Assembly: GCA_002691205.1 (NCBI GenBank)
Contig: NZHD01000086.1
Coordinates: 33,034-97,033 of the forward strand
Direction: 5' to 3'
From: Deltaproteobacteria bacterium
GTDB lineage: Bacteria > Myxococcota_A > UBA9160 > UBA4427
DNA: 64,000 nucleotides
The notes under the pieces: generated by a model
The model's input: only the letters and a program-made list of their open reading frames with translations
Database searches by the model: none
Told to the model about the DNA's origin: nothing
Program-made: the position numbers and the translations under genes
Part shown: positions 35,266-43,192 of the stretch, piece after piece
How positions within the stretch are numbered: the first letter of the stretch is position 1
Layout of the letters: each line of letters opens with the position of its first letter

Positions 35266-35651
35266 AGGAAAACATGCGTAATTTCGGGAACTTTGACGCT
35301 TTCAGCCTGATTTGCACGCCCTTTTTCGGACGTGTCAAATACACCCGCCGGGTCCACCTTAATCCGGAAGAGACGACTGTTGCTCTGGAGCGAGAGCCCC
35401 TGCCCTCGGGTAATCCATCGGCCCAGCGCGGGTTCGGCAAGAATCGGGAACCTGGCTTAAGGCGAATGCATCCTAAACCTGAGAGTCCAACGGGACGATT
35501 GTGGAAGAGGAGAAAGAGTTGCAACTCTGAGGCAGCTCAGGGCAGTCACTTTTTGTCTGTTTCTAACGGGCGGCACAGTCTTTGCTTTCTTTAAAGGGCG
35601 AGAAGAGGGAGTTCAGGCAGTGTCCAGTGAGTTGAACGAGGAGAGAGCAGG
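35266..35651 (+). promoter_or_regulatory. Long untranslated leader of mpa with palindrome
   Basis: Between the promoter and mpa I find no gene with a ribosome site; the 120-codon frame here shows no recognisable motif. The leader contains the perfect palindrome AGAGTTGCAACTCT at 35515-35528, a second short stem CTGAG/CTCAG at 35527-35540 sharing its edge, and a T5 run at 35550-35554. There is also a hairpin GCTCT/AGAGC near 35381-35397. These elements could form a regulatory RNA structure, or the palindrome could be an operator; neither is shown. Confidence 0.4.
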
Positions 35652-37493
35652 ATGAGTGAACGTGATTCTGATTCGGGCAGTGGTCGATCTGGTTTTGTAA
35701 GAGACGTTATGAGAAGGGTCACACCGGCAGGTGAAGGGATTGAGGGCGACTCGGAACTCGATGATATCCGTTCGGGTGCGGGAGCCGATGATTTGCAGGA
35801 TGCCATGCGTTTCTTTGGAAGCGATTCGGGAGAGTTTAGGAATCGACTGGATCGTCTCCTGGGTGACTTCGAAACTCTTCGTCGCCGTTATGACCAGGTT
35901 CGCGTTCAGCATCGAGATGCCGAGCGCCAGAACGAGAAGCTCGTGGGCATGCTTCAAGAATCGAAGCAGCAGATTGAGTTGCTAAAGGAAGAGGTAGACA
36001 AGCTTTGTGCCCCGCCCAATTCCTACGGCGTTTTCTTGCGTTCAAATAAAGATGAGACCGCCGAGATTTTAGTTGATGGGCGCCCTATGCGAGTCAACGT
36101 ACATCCGGACTTGGATGCGTTTCAACTGGAAGAGGGCCAGATGGTGGTCCTCAATGAAGCTTTTAATGTCGTGGAACCGGCAGGGTATACACAGCGAGGC
36201 GAGGTCGTCACTGTGGCTGATTTTGTCTCGGAAAGCCGCATTATGGTCTTGGGTCACACCGATGATGAGCGTGTGGTTACCCTAGCGGAGCCTCTGCGGG
36301 GAGAGAAGATTCGTGTTGGAGATCGACTGATGGTTGATTCTCGAACTCAGTACGCGTTTGAGAAAATGCCCAAGTCGGCTGTTGAAGAGGTCATGCTGGA
36401 AGAGGTTCCAGATGTTACTTACGACGATATCGGTGGGCTGGGAGATCAAATCGAAATCTTGAGGGATTCGGTGGAACTGCCCTACTTGCATCCAGAAGTG
36501 TTTCAAGAGTATGAGCTTCACCCTCCTAAGGGCATTCTTCTTTACGGCCCTCCCGGTTGCGGTAAAACCCTTATCGCAAAGGCTGTGGCGAATGCCTTAG
36601 CCAAGAGAATCGAATCCAGAACCGGTCGGGAGACCGCCGCGTTTTTCTTGAATGTGAAGGGGCCGGAACTCTTAAATAAATATGTGGGCGAGACGGAGAG
36701 CAAGCTCAGGGAAGTGTTTAAAAAGGCAAGAGAGAAGGCATCTGAGGAGAGTCCGGTTGTAGTCTTTTTTGATGAGATGGACTCTCTCTTCAGGATGCGG
36801 GGTTCGGGCGTTTCTTCCGATATGGAGGCTACGGTCGTAGCGCAATTTTTGTCTGAAATAGACGGTGTAGAGTCTCTGCAAAACGTCATTGTGATCGGGG
36901 CGAGTAACCGTCAAGACTTGATCGATCCAGCGGTATTGAGGCCGGGGAGGCTCGACCTGAAGGTCAAGGTGTCTCGTCCAGATGCAACGGCCGCCAAGGA
37001 GATCTTTCGGAAGTATCTGACTTCGAGTCTACCGATTCACTCCAGTGTCTTTGAGAAATACAATACAGATACAGAGGGTGCTTGTAGCCAATTGATTGAT
37101 GATGTGATCGCGAGCATGTATTCGGTCGGAGATGAGAATAAATTTCTAGAAGTCACCTACGCTAAGGGTGAAAGAGAGATTTTCTACTTCAAGGACTTCG
37201 CCAGCGGCGCGATGATCGAGAACATTGTGGCTCGTGCCAAGCGTAAGGCAGTGAAGCGGATGATTGGCGAGGGTGAGGGCGGGATTAAGTATCAAGATAT
37301 GATCGAGTCTGTTCGTGAGGAATTCAAAGAAAACGAGGACCTCCCGAATACGACGAACCCGGATGATTGGGCCCGCATATCTGGCCGTAAGGGCGAGCGG
37401 ATCATCAATGTTCGAACTCTGATCACAGGTATGGAACGCAAGGAGCAGACGATCGAAACAGTCACTGCGGGTGGGCAGGGGCAATATCTCTAG
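35652..37493 (+). CDS. mpa: Proteasomal AAA+ ATPase (Mpa/ARC)
   Basis: A 613-residue ring ATPase that binds Pup on tagged proteins, unfolds them and threads them into the 20S proteasome. Residues 1-55 are acidic and disordered. A coiled coil (about 58-110, [18 protein letters not shown] onward) is the Pup-binding element. Tandem OB-like domains occupy about 115-245 ([26 protein letters not shown]). The AAA core follows with Walker A GPPGCGKT at 299-306, pore loop KYVGETE near 347-353, Walker B with Asp374-Glu375 and the arginine finger region RPGRLDLK. The last residues GQYL carry the penultimate Tyr needed to dock into the alpha ring. AGGAGAG precedes ATG 35652. It has its own promoter and terminator. 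Confidence 0.95.
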   Translation: MSERDSDSGSGRSGFVRDVMRRVTPAGEGIEGDSELDDIRSGAGADDLQDAMRFFGSDSGEFRNRLDRLLGDFETLRRRYDQVRVQHRDAERQNEKLVGMLQESKQQIELLKEEVDKLCAPPNSYGVFLRSNKDETAEILVDGRPMRVNVHPDLDAFQLEEGQMVVLNEAFNVVEPAGYTQRGEVVTVADFVSESRIMVLGHTDDERVVTLAEPLRGEKIRVGDRLMVDSRTQYAFEKMPKSAVEEVMLEEVPDVTYDDIGGLGDQIEILRDSVELPYLHPEVFQEYELHPPKGILLYGPPGCGKTLIAKAVANALAKRIESRTGRETAAFFLNVKGPELLNKYVGETESKLREVFKKAREKASEESPVVVFFDEMDSLFRMRGSGVSSDMEATVVAQFLSEIDGVESLQNVIVIGASNRQDLIDPAVLRPGRLDLKVKVSRPDATAAKEIFRKYLTSSLPIHSSVFEKYNTDTEGACSQLIDDVIASMYSVGDENKFLEVTYAKGEREIFYFKDFASGAMIENIVARAKRKAVKRMIGEGEGGIKYQDMIESVREEFKENEDLPNTTNPDDWARISGRKGERIINVRTLITGMERKEQTIETVTAGGQGQYL

Positions 37494-37519
37494 GGATTAT
37501 GAGGCAATGGGCTTGCGAG

Positions 37520-37555
37520 ACTTCAAGGAGAGCCCTTGAAGTAGGCCTTTTTGTT
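37520..37555 (+). terminator. Intrinsic terminator between mpa and dop
   Basis: ACTTCAAGG at 37520-37528 and CCTTGAAGT at 37534-37542 form a perfect 9-bp stem with an AGAGC loop, followed by a CCTTTTTGTTT tract at about 37546-37556. It lies 27 nt after the mpa stop codon. It should end or attenuate the mpa transcript, so dop and the genes behind it need readthrough or a separate promoter in the 65-nt gap before dop. No clear promoter is visible there. Confidence 0.75.
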
Positions 37556-37620
37556 TAGACGACTTGTATTTGGCTTTTAGCTGAATTCATGAATGTGTTC
37601 CGAAGTGTTCAGGAGTTGAG

Positions 37621-39102
37621 ATGGCTATACCCGCGATCATGGGGACCGAAATTGAATATGGGATCATTGTGAAAAATGATCCTACCTTCGACCCCATATC
37701 GAGCTGCGTCCTTCTGGTGAACGCGTATCGTGAAGATCCTGAGGGGCTCATTCTCTGGGATTACGATCAAGAGAACCCGTTGGCGGATGCGCGTGGGTTC
37801 CAAGTGGACGGCGAAAAGTATACGCCCAACCAACAAGAGAATATTGCTCGAAATAAAACGTTGATTAACGGGGCACGTTACTACGTGGATCATGCGCACC
37901 CTGAGTACTCTTGTCCCGAGGTGACGAACGCGCGAGACCTTGTTCTTCACGAAAAAGCCGGCGAACGAGTGATGGAAATTAGCCGACGAGAGGCGACCGC
38001 ACTCCTGCCTGAAGGTGCATTGATGCTCCTTCATAAGAACAACAGTGACCGAAAAGGCAACAGCTACGGCTCACACGAAAATCACCTGATGGATCGCCGA
38101 ACATCGTTCAAGCGCATCGTGGAACATCTTTTGCCTTTCTTTGTGACCCGCCAAGTCTTCTGTGGCGCGGGGAAAGTAGGCAGCGAAAATCGCGGGAGTC
38201 GCTGCGATTATCAGATCAGTCAGAGAGCCGACTTTTTTGAAACGGAAGTAGCGCTGGACACGATGGTGAAGAGGCCGATTATTAACACTCGAGATGAGCC
38301 TCATGCGGATCGTGAAAAATATCGACGCCTTCATATGATCGTGGGTGACTCGAATATGAGTGAGTACACGATTTATTTGCGGAGTGGAGTAACGGCTCTC
38401 GTACTCGCGATGATAGAGGATGGCGCCATCGATCAGGATTTAGTTCTTCGGGACCCGGTTCGGTCGATTAAGGAGGTCTCTCACGACCCGTCCCTGAAGC
38501 ATGAGCTTCAATTAGACAACGGGAAGCGAATGACTGCAGTGGAAATGCAGACCGCGTTTCTTGAAATGGCGCTCACGTATGCTGCTCGAAATTCTCTTGA
38601 TGAGGTCACTCGGGACGTTCTTGAAAAATGGCAAGAGGTCATGGCTCTTTTGTCGACAGACCCGATGAAGCTCAGTGACAGGATTGACTGGGTTGCCAAA
38701 AAGGCACTGATTGAAGGCTTTATGGAGCGGCGAAGCCTCGACTGGCAGGACCCCAAAGTGCATATGCTCGATCTGCAATATCACGATACTCGACCAGACA
38801 AAGGGTTGTATTACACGCTTGAGCGTCAAGGGCGCGTAGAAAGAATTTGTACCGATGAAGAGATCAATCAGGCCATCTACACTCCGCCCTCTGATACCCG
38901 AGCTTTTTTTCGGGGAGAATGCCTCCGCCGTTATCCGGGTGAAGTCTTTGGGGTGAATTGGGATTCGATTTCTTTTGGAATCGGAGATGATCCGGTGAAG
39001 CGAATTATGATGAATGAGCCGCTCAAGGGAACTGAAGTTCACGTGGCAGACTTGTTGAACAAGTCAAAGAGTGCCAAAGAGCTACTTGCTAACATGGGGT
39101 AG
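37621..39102 (+). CDS. dop: Pup deamidase/depupylase
   Basis: A 493-residue carboxylate-amine ligase fold enzyme that removes Pup from proteins and, where Pup ends in Gln, converts it to Glu. MGTEIEYGI at 7-15 supplies metal-binding Glu residues. The long insertion at about 38-80 (LILWDYDQENPLADARGF region) corresponds to the Dop loop that PafA lacks. The catalytic Asp is Asp90 in YYVDHAHPEYSCPE. NTRDEPHADREKYRRLH near 221-237 and GDSNMSEYT near 241-249 complete the active site, shared with PafA. AGGAG lies seven bases before ATG 37621. Since the local Pup already ends in Glu, the main role must be depupylation and Pup recycling. Confidence 0.95.
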   Translation: MAIPAIMGTEIEYGIIVKNDPTFDPISSCVLLVNAYREDPEGLILWDYDQENPLADARGFQVDGEKYTPNQQENIARNKTLINGARYYVDHAHPEYSCPEVTNARDLVLHEKAGERVMEISRREATALLPEGALMLLHKNNSDRKGNSYGSHENHLMDRRTSFKRIVEHLLPFFVTRQVFCGAGKVGSENRGSRCDYQISQRADFFETEVALDTMVKRPIINTRDEPHADREKYRRLHMIVGDSNMSEYTIYLRSGVTALVLAMIEDGAIDQDLVLRDPVRSIKEVSHDPSLKHELQLDNGKRMTAVEMQTAFLEMALTYAARNSLDEVTRDVLEKWQEVMALLSTDPMKLSDRIDWVAKKALIEGFMERRSLDWQDPKVHMLDLQYHDTRPDKGLYYTLERQGRVERICTDEEINQAIYTPPSDTRAFFRGECLRRYPGEVFGVNWDSISFGIGDDPVKRIMMNEPLKGTEVHVADLLNKSKSAKELLANMG

Positions 39103-39153
39103 TGGTAGGCGAGTGATATGCCTTGCGTGAGTGAGGCGAGGAGGCGAAATCCA

Positions 39154-39429
39154 ATGTCAAAAAACACACAGATGTCGAATAGGCAGCCGATACACGGCGA
39201 TGCTGATCCGGTGAGGGTCTTTCTGGCCGCAGGGTCTGAGCAAAAGCAAAAGCAGAAGGGTGGCGGCGGAGCCGACTCGGGTGAGTCTTCTCAGGGCGGT
39301 GAAAAAATCGCAAAGAAGGGCGAGACGATCAAAGAAGATATGGACTCTCTCCTGGATGAGATTGATTCTGTTCTTGAAGAGAATGCCGAAGAGTTTGTTA
39401 AGAATTACGTTCAAAGAGGCGGCGAGTAG
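39154..39429 (+). CDS. pup: Prokaryotic ubiquitin-like protein Pup
   Basis: A 91-residue small acidic protein. The C-terminal half, from GETIKEDMDSLLDEIDSVLE through NAEEFVKNYVQR, is the conserved helical Mpa-binding region, and the protein ends in the GGE tail whose Glu side chain is ligated to substrate lysines by PafA. Because the terminal residue is genetically Glu, no deamidation is needed. The N-terminal half is Gln/Lys/Gly-rich and disordered (QKQKQKGGGGADSGESS), making it about 25-30 residues longer than the 64-residue actinobacterial form. ATG 39154 follows AGGAGG by nine bases; an ATG at 39118 would add twelve residues. It lies between dop and prcB, the usual position. Confidence 0.93.
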   Translation: MSKNTQMSNRQPIHGDADPVRVFLAAGSEQKQKQKGGGGADSGESSQGGEKIAKKGETIKEDMDSLLDEIDSVLEENAEEFVKNYVQRGGE

Positions 39430-39480
39430 GCTCTTATTGGCTTGTAACCGTTTGCGTTTTTTGGGTCTAGAGGTGACGTT

Positions 39481-40281
39481 TTGCGCTTAAGATCAGAATA
39501 TGAGGGTTCGAGCTTCTTTGATTTGTTGAAGCACGAGCATCCGCAGCTCCTTCCTGAAATTTCCACGTGGAACCAGGCGGACGGCGGTAGGACTTCGATT
39601 CCGCATGGGACGACGGTTTTGTCCTTGAAATGTGTCGACGGCGTATTGGTGGCAGGAGACCGGCTCGCGACGGCGGGGCACTCGGTTGCGTCACGAGATG
39701 TGGTGAAGGTTTTTGCCACGGACAACCATTCGTGCATGGCCATTTCAGGAGCGGCCGGCCCCTCGATCGAGATGGCTCGAATGCTCTCTGTGGAGCTTGA
39801 GCATTACGAGAAGATTGAAGGTCAAGCTTTGGAGCTTGAGGGAAAGGCCAACAAGCTCTCGCAGATGGTTCGTCAGAATCTGCCCGCAGCCATGCAAGGC
39901 CTGGCGGTGGTTCCTTTGTTTGCGGGGTTCGACCAGCGTCGGAAGGTGGGTCGTCTCTGGAAATTTGATATTACGGGCGGTCGATATGAGGAAGCCGAAT
40001 TTGATGCAACTGGATCTGGGGGTCTCTACGCACGTGAAACGCTCAAGCAGTTTTGGCATCCGGGTCTTTCGCGATCAGAAGCTCTCGCTCTAGCCGTAAG
40101 AGCTTTAACTGCGGCGGCGGACGAGGATAGGGCTACCGGAGGGGTTGATTTGGAACGAGGAATCTACCCTGTGATTAAAATCTGCACCTTGAATGGAATT
40201 GAAGAGGGAGCCGAATCTGAGATTGAAGAAGTCTATCGTTCGGTCATCTCCGAACGCAGAAGTGGAGAACCGCGCGCATGA
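39481..40281 (+). CDS. prcB: 20S proteasome beta subunit (catalytic)
   Basis: A 266-residue proteasome beta subunit with a 43-residue propeptide ending in IPHG. Autocatalytic cleavage at Gly43-Thr44 exposes the nucleophile Thr44 (TTVLSLK). Mature numbering places Asp17 in GDR (residue 60) and Lys33 in VVKV (residue 76), the two other catalytic residues, and the SGAAGPS loop follows. Four stacked rings of alpha and beta subunits form the degradation chamber. The start is a TTG at 39481, supported by GAGGTGA seven bases upstream; no closer ATG fits. The stop overlaps the prcA ATG by 4 nt. It is strongly similar in layout to actinobacterial PrcB. Confidence 0.95.
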   Translation: MRLRSEYEGSSFFDLLKHEHPQLLPEISTWNQADGGRTSIPHGTTVLSLKCVDGVLVAGDRLATAGHSVASRDVVKVFATDNHSCMAISGAAGPSIEMARMLSVELEHYEKIEGQALELEGKANKLSQMVRQNLPAAMQGLAVVPLFAGFDQRRKVGRLWKFDITGGRYEEAEFDATGSGGLYARETLKQFWHPGLSRSEALALAVRALTAAADEDRATGGVDLERGIYPVIKICTLNGIEEGAESEIEEVYRSVISERRSGEPRA

Positions 40282-40976
40282 GTGCCCCTTTTTACGTCTC
40301 GCCTGAACAGATCATGGCCGATAAGGCCGAATTTTCTCGCAAAGGAATCGCTCGCGGCAAATCTATTATCGCAGCCGAGTATGTTGATGGCATCCTCCTT
40401 GTGGCTGAGAACGCGACGAGCTTATCTAAAATCGGGGAGATTTATGACCGCATCGCTTTTGCAGGGGTCGGCAAATTCAGTGAGTTTGACCAACTTCGCA
40501 AAGGAGGCGTGCGTTACGCGGACACGAAGGGGTTTGCGTATAGTCGAGAAGATGTTGGAGGGAAGGCCCTCGCAAATGAGTATTCTCGTGTGATTGGAGA
40601 AGCTTTCACACGTGAGCCGAAGCCTTTAGAAATAGAAATCATTGTGGCAGAGGTGGGTGATGATCGTTGGGATGACCATCGTCAAAGTCATCTTTATCGA
40701 GTCACCTTTGATGGATTTATCAGCGAACAGAGTCGATTCTGCGTGATTGGCGGGAATGTCGATGAAGTTGAGACAGTCCTGTCTGCGGACTATCGCGAGA
40801 GCATGTCGGCCGAGGAAATTCTTCGCTTGGGCGTGAGGGCTCTTGAGGGAGGCGCAGACAGAGGTTCAAGTTTGAACGAGTCGAGCCTTGAGGTTTCGAC
40901 TTTACAGCGAGCGAAGCTAGGGCGGAAGTTTGAACGTCTTTCGTCGGAACAAGTCAAAAGTATGTTGGAGGCCTGA
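40278..40976 (+). CDS. prcA: 20S proteasome alpha subunit
   Basis: A 232-residue alpha subunit that forms the outer gate rings of the 20S core. It begins APFYVSPEQIMADKAEFSRKG (cited by its ends), the N-terminal gating segment and helix H0 of bacterial alpha subunits, and continues with ENATSLSKIGEIYDRIAFAG and KFSEFDQLRKGG near 60-80. No N-terminal Thr is exposed, as expected. The intersubunit pocket that receives the C-terminal tail of Mpa requires a Lys; KIGEIYDR near 54-61 lies in the right area. It is translationally coupled to prcB. A 4-nt overlap and near-equal lengths suggest stoichiometric synthesis. Confidence 0.95.
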   Translation: MSAPFYVSPEQIMADKAEFSRKGIARGKSIIAAEYVDGILLVAENATSLSKIGEIYDRIAFAGVGKFSEFDQLRKGGVRYADTKGFAYSREDVGGKALANEYSRVIGEAFTREPKPLEIEIIVAEVGDDRWDDHRQSHLYRVTFDGFISEQSRFCVIGGNVDEVETVLSADYRESMSAEEILRLGVRALEGGADRGSSLNESSLEVSTLQRAKLGRKFERLSSEQVKSMLEA

Positions 40977-41030
40977 TCAGAGGACTCCATCAGACGACTC
41001 GGTTGCGAGTCCGTTGTTGGATCGAGGCAA

Positions 41031-42437
41031 ATGCAAAAAAGAATTTACGGAATCGAGACTGAATACGGAATTATTTTTACGCCGGAAGGGAGAAAAACTC
41101 TTCCGGTCGAGAAAGCCATTCGTTTTCTATTCGAGAAATTGATTACGACTGAGCATTTCCTCAATGTTTTTCTCGAAAACGGGGCTCGCTTTTATCAGGA
41201 TACGGGTTGTCATCCAGAATACGCGACACCCGAATGTGCTTCACCTAAACAATTGATTATTTATGATCAAGCGGGTGAGCGAATTCTGGAAGATCTTCAG
41301 CAGTATGCTGAGGAAAAAATTCGCGAAGAGCGGATTCCTGGAAAACTTTCAATATTTAAAAACAACACCGACTTTGTTGGTAACAGCTATGGCTGTCATG
41401 AAAACTATCTCGTCGACCGAGATGTCGACTTTTATTACCTCGCGGAGCAGTTGATTCCCTTTCTTGTGACCCGGCAGATCTATACGGGTGCAGGCAAGGT
41501 CTTCCAGACTCAAGACGGGGTGCACTACTGCATCAGCCAGAGAGCACAGCATATTTACCAAAAGATATCTGGAACGACGACGAACGATCGTTCAATTATC
41601 AATACTCGAGATGAGCCTCACGCCGATCGAGAGAAATATCGTCGCTTGCATGTCATCGTGGGCGATTCAAACATGAGCGAGTACACAAACTTTATAAAAG
41701 TAGGCACCTGTTCGGTCGTCTTGCAGATGATCGAAGACAACTATATCAATAAAGACTTTACGCTTAGGAACCCGGTTAAGGCCATTAAAGACATCACGTA
41801 TGATGTGACGTGCAAACGTAAAATCAGACTCGATAATGGCCGAGAGTACTCTCCCATTGAGATTCAGATGGAATACTGCGAGATGGCTCAGAAGTACATT
41901 GAGCAATACCCTGTCGATGATGAACATAAACAGGCGGTGGGGATGTGGCAGTACGTATTGGATTGCCTGAGGGACGACCCCAACAAATTGGACCGTCAAG
42001 TCGATTGGGTCATTAAACGGAAGCTCATCGAGTCGTATATCGATCGTCACGGAACCTCGTGGAATGACCCCAAAGTCTTTATGATGGACCTTCAGTACCA
42101 CGACATTCAGCGAAAACGAAGTCTTTATCATTTGCTTGAGCGCAATGGAGCCGTTGAGCGACTTTTTGATGACGCTGATGTGGAGATCGCGAAGACGGAG
42201 CCGCCGCCTGACACGCGTGCTCGTATGAGGGGTGAGTTCATCAAGTTGGCCCGAGAGAATTCGATTCAGTACGACTTGGACTGGTCGAATATTCGGCTCG
42301 GCAATCTCTTGAATGTGCGCGTCATCTGCAATAATCCATTCGAGACAGACACTGAGAAGGTGGCCGAGTTGGTGCGGACCATCCAGAAGACGAACTTGCG
42401 CAAAACAAGTCTTTCGAAACTCGTGATTCAGTCGTGA
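41031..42437 (+). CDS. pafA: Pup-protein ligase
   Basis: A 468-residue glutamine-synthetase-like ligase that phosphorylates the C-terminal Glu of Pup and attaches it to substrate lysines. IYGIETEYGIIF near 5-16 gives the Mg-binding Glu9/Glu11, and the catalytic Asp57 lies in GARFYQDTGCHPEY, without the Dop-loop insertion. FKNNTDFVGNSYGCHENYL near 105-123 and NTRDEPHADREKYRRLH near 190-206 form the rest of the active site. The last 60 residues make the C-terminal domain that binds Pup. It begins 54 nt after prcA; the intervening sequence shows no terminator. It lies downstream of the proteasome genes, as in mycobacteria. Confidence 0.95.
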   Translation: MQKRIYGIETEYGIIFTPEGRKTLPVEKAIRFLFEKLITTEHFLNVFLENGARFYQDTGCHPEYATPECASPKQLIIYDQAGERILEDLQQYAEEKIREERIPGKLSIFKNNTDFVGNSYGCHENYLVDRDVDFYYLAEQLIPFLVTRQIYTGAGKVFQTQDGVHYCISQRAQHIYQKISGTTTNDRSIINTRDEPHADREKYRRLHVIVGDSNMSEYTNFIKVGTCSVVLQMIEDNYINKDFTLRNPVKAIKDITYDVTCKRKIRLDNGREYSPIEIQMEYCEMAQKYIEQYPVDDEHKQAVGMWQYVLDCLRDDPNKLDRQVDWVIKRKLIESYIDRHGTSWNDPKVFMMDLQYHDIQRKRSLYHLLERNGAVERLFDDADVEIAKTEPPPDTRARMRGEFIKLARENSIQYDLDWSNIRLGNLLNVRVICNNPFETDTEKVAELVRTIQKTNLRKTSLSKLVIQS

Positions 42438-42488
42438 TTCAGTTTGGATAGCAGCCGAAGTTGAGATCAAGTGACTTTGGCGAGAGGG

Positions 42489-42509
42489 CTTCTCAAGAGG
42501 GAGAAGATT
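42489..42509 (+). terminator. Small hairpin after pafA
   Basis: CTTCTC at 42489-42494 and GAGAAG at 42501-42506 form a 6-bp stem with an AAGAGG loop, followed only by ATTT. It could be a weak end of the proteasome transcript or a structure within the leader of the next gene, whose start is 50 nt further on. Confidence 0.3.
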
Positions 42510-42555
42510 TGCGACACTCCTCAGGCATCTCCGAATCGCTGATAGGGAGTACTTC

Positions 42556-42984
42556 ATGTCGCCCGTCGATCCGAGTCCGAATTTGAGTTTGGTTTCTGAG
42601 CCTTTGTCATCGTCCGAAGAGGCGACTGCTCCGATATCTGATTCAGAAAAGGCTAGGTCTCCTGAGCCGAAAAGAAGGCCATTGGCCCGAACGGTCCCCT
42701 GGGTGCTGCTCTTGGTCTTTTTGGGCTTGAGTGTCTTGCTGTGGCAGCAGTTCCAGCGGGCCGAAGGCTTGGTCACTCAGGTGGATTCATTGAAGACGTC
42801 TCTTCTCGAATCGGAGAGAAGGTTGGAGATCTATGTGCGTCGATTGGATACGGTGAGGATGAGTGTCGGCGACCTAGCCGAGCGGGTCGGTGACCTGAAA
42901 GTTTTAGTGGAAGCTGACCCTCTTCAGTCGGCGTCCATCCCTTCTGCAGAGCCCCTCGAGGCTGCTCCGAGGGGTGAAGACTAG
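42556..42984 (+). CDS. Single-pass membrane protein with coiled coil, unknown function
   Basis: I do not recognise this 142-residue protein. A disordered acidic N-terminus (about 1-36, Ser/Glu/Pro-rich) is followed by a basic patch PKRRPLAR, one transmembrane helix (VPWVLLLVFLGLSVLLW, about 47-65) and a heptad-like coiled coil (about 70-115, LVTQVDSLKTSLLESERRLE onward). Topology is probably N-terminus inside, coiled coil in the periplasm. The overall form resembles division or envelope scaffold proteins of the FtsB/FtsL kind, but length and context differ. It lies between pafA and mreB, on the same strand as both; whether it belongs with the proteasome, the cytoskeleton or neither is open. 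Confidence 0.65.
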   Translation: MSPVDPSPNLSLVSEPLSSSEEATAPISDSEKARSPEPKRRPLARTVPWVLLLVFLGLSVLLWQQFQRAEGLVTQVDSLKTSLLESERRLEIYVRRLDTVRMSVGDLAERVGDLKVLVEADPLQSASIPSAEPLEAAPRGED

Positions 42985-42997
42985 GCCGCACTCAACG

Positions 42998-43040
42998 CTC
43001 TTCGCCTCTTTTCGTTTCTTTTACGAAACGTGAGGAAGAG
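42998..43040 (+). terminator. Extended hairpin upstream of mreB
   Basis: An imperfect 15-bp hairpin: CTCTT (42998-43002) pairs with AAGAG (43036-43040), CCTC (43005-43008) with GAGG (43032-43035), and CGTTTC (43013-43018) with GAAACG (43025-43030), around a TTTTAC loop. It follows the membrane coiled-coil gene by 14 nt and precedes mreB by about 150 nt. No T-run follows, so it may be a processing or attenuation structure. Confidence 0.45.
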
Positions 43041-43192
43041 TGTGAGGTCGTTCCTATGATTCTTCGTATTCCATCGGCAACTTGTGTGCGTTTCAAGGCT
43101 TTCCCTTTAGGACGGTCTACGGGATGCCGAAGAAGACCTCTGTGGGGAGTGGTTTTGTTGACCTCTCTGACTCCCGCGGAAGGGTGGACTGT

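Noticed and set aside
35232..35594. 120-codon plus-strand frame in the mpa leader.
   Set aside because: It starts inside the -35 box, lacks a ribosome site and has no recognisable motif; the region is better read as an untranslated leader.
41667..42776. 369-codon minus-strand frame antisense to pafA.
   Set aside because: It is the shadow of a strongly conserved plus-strand gene, with no motif of its own.
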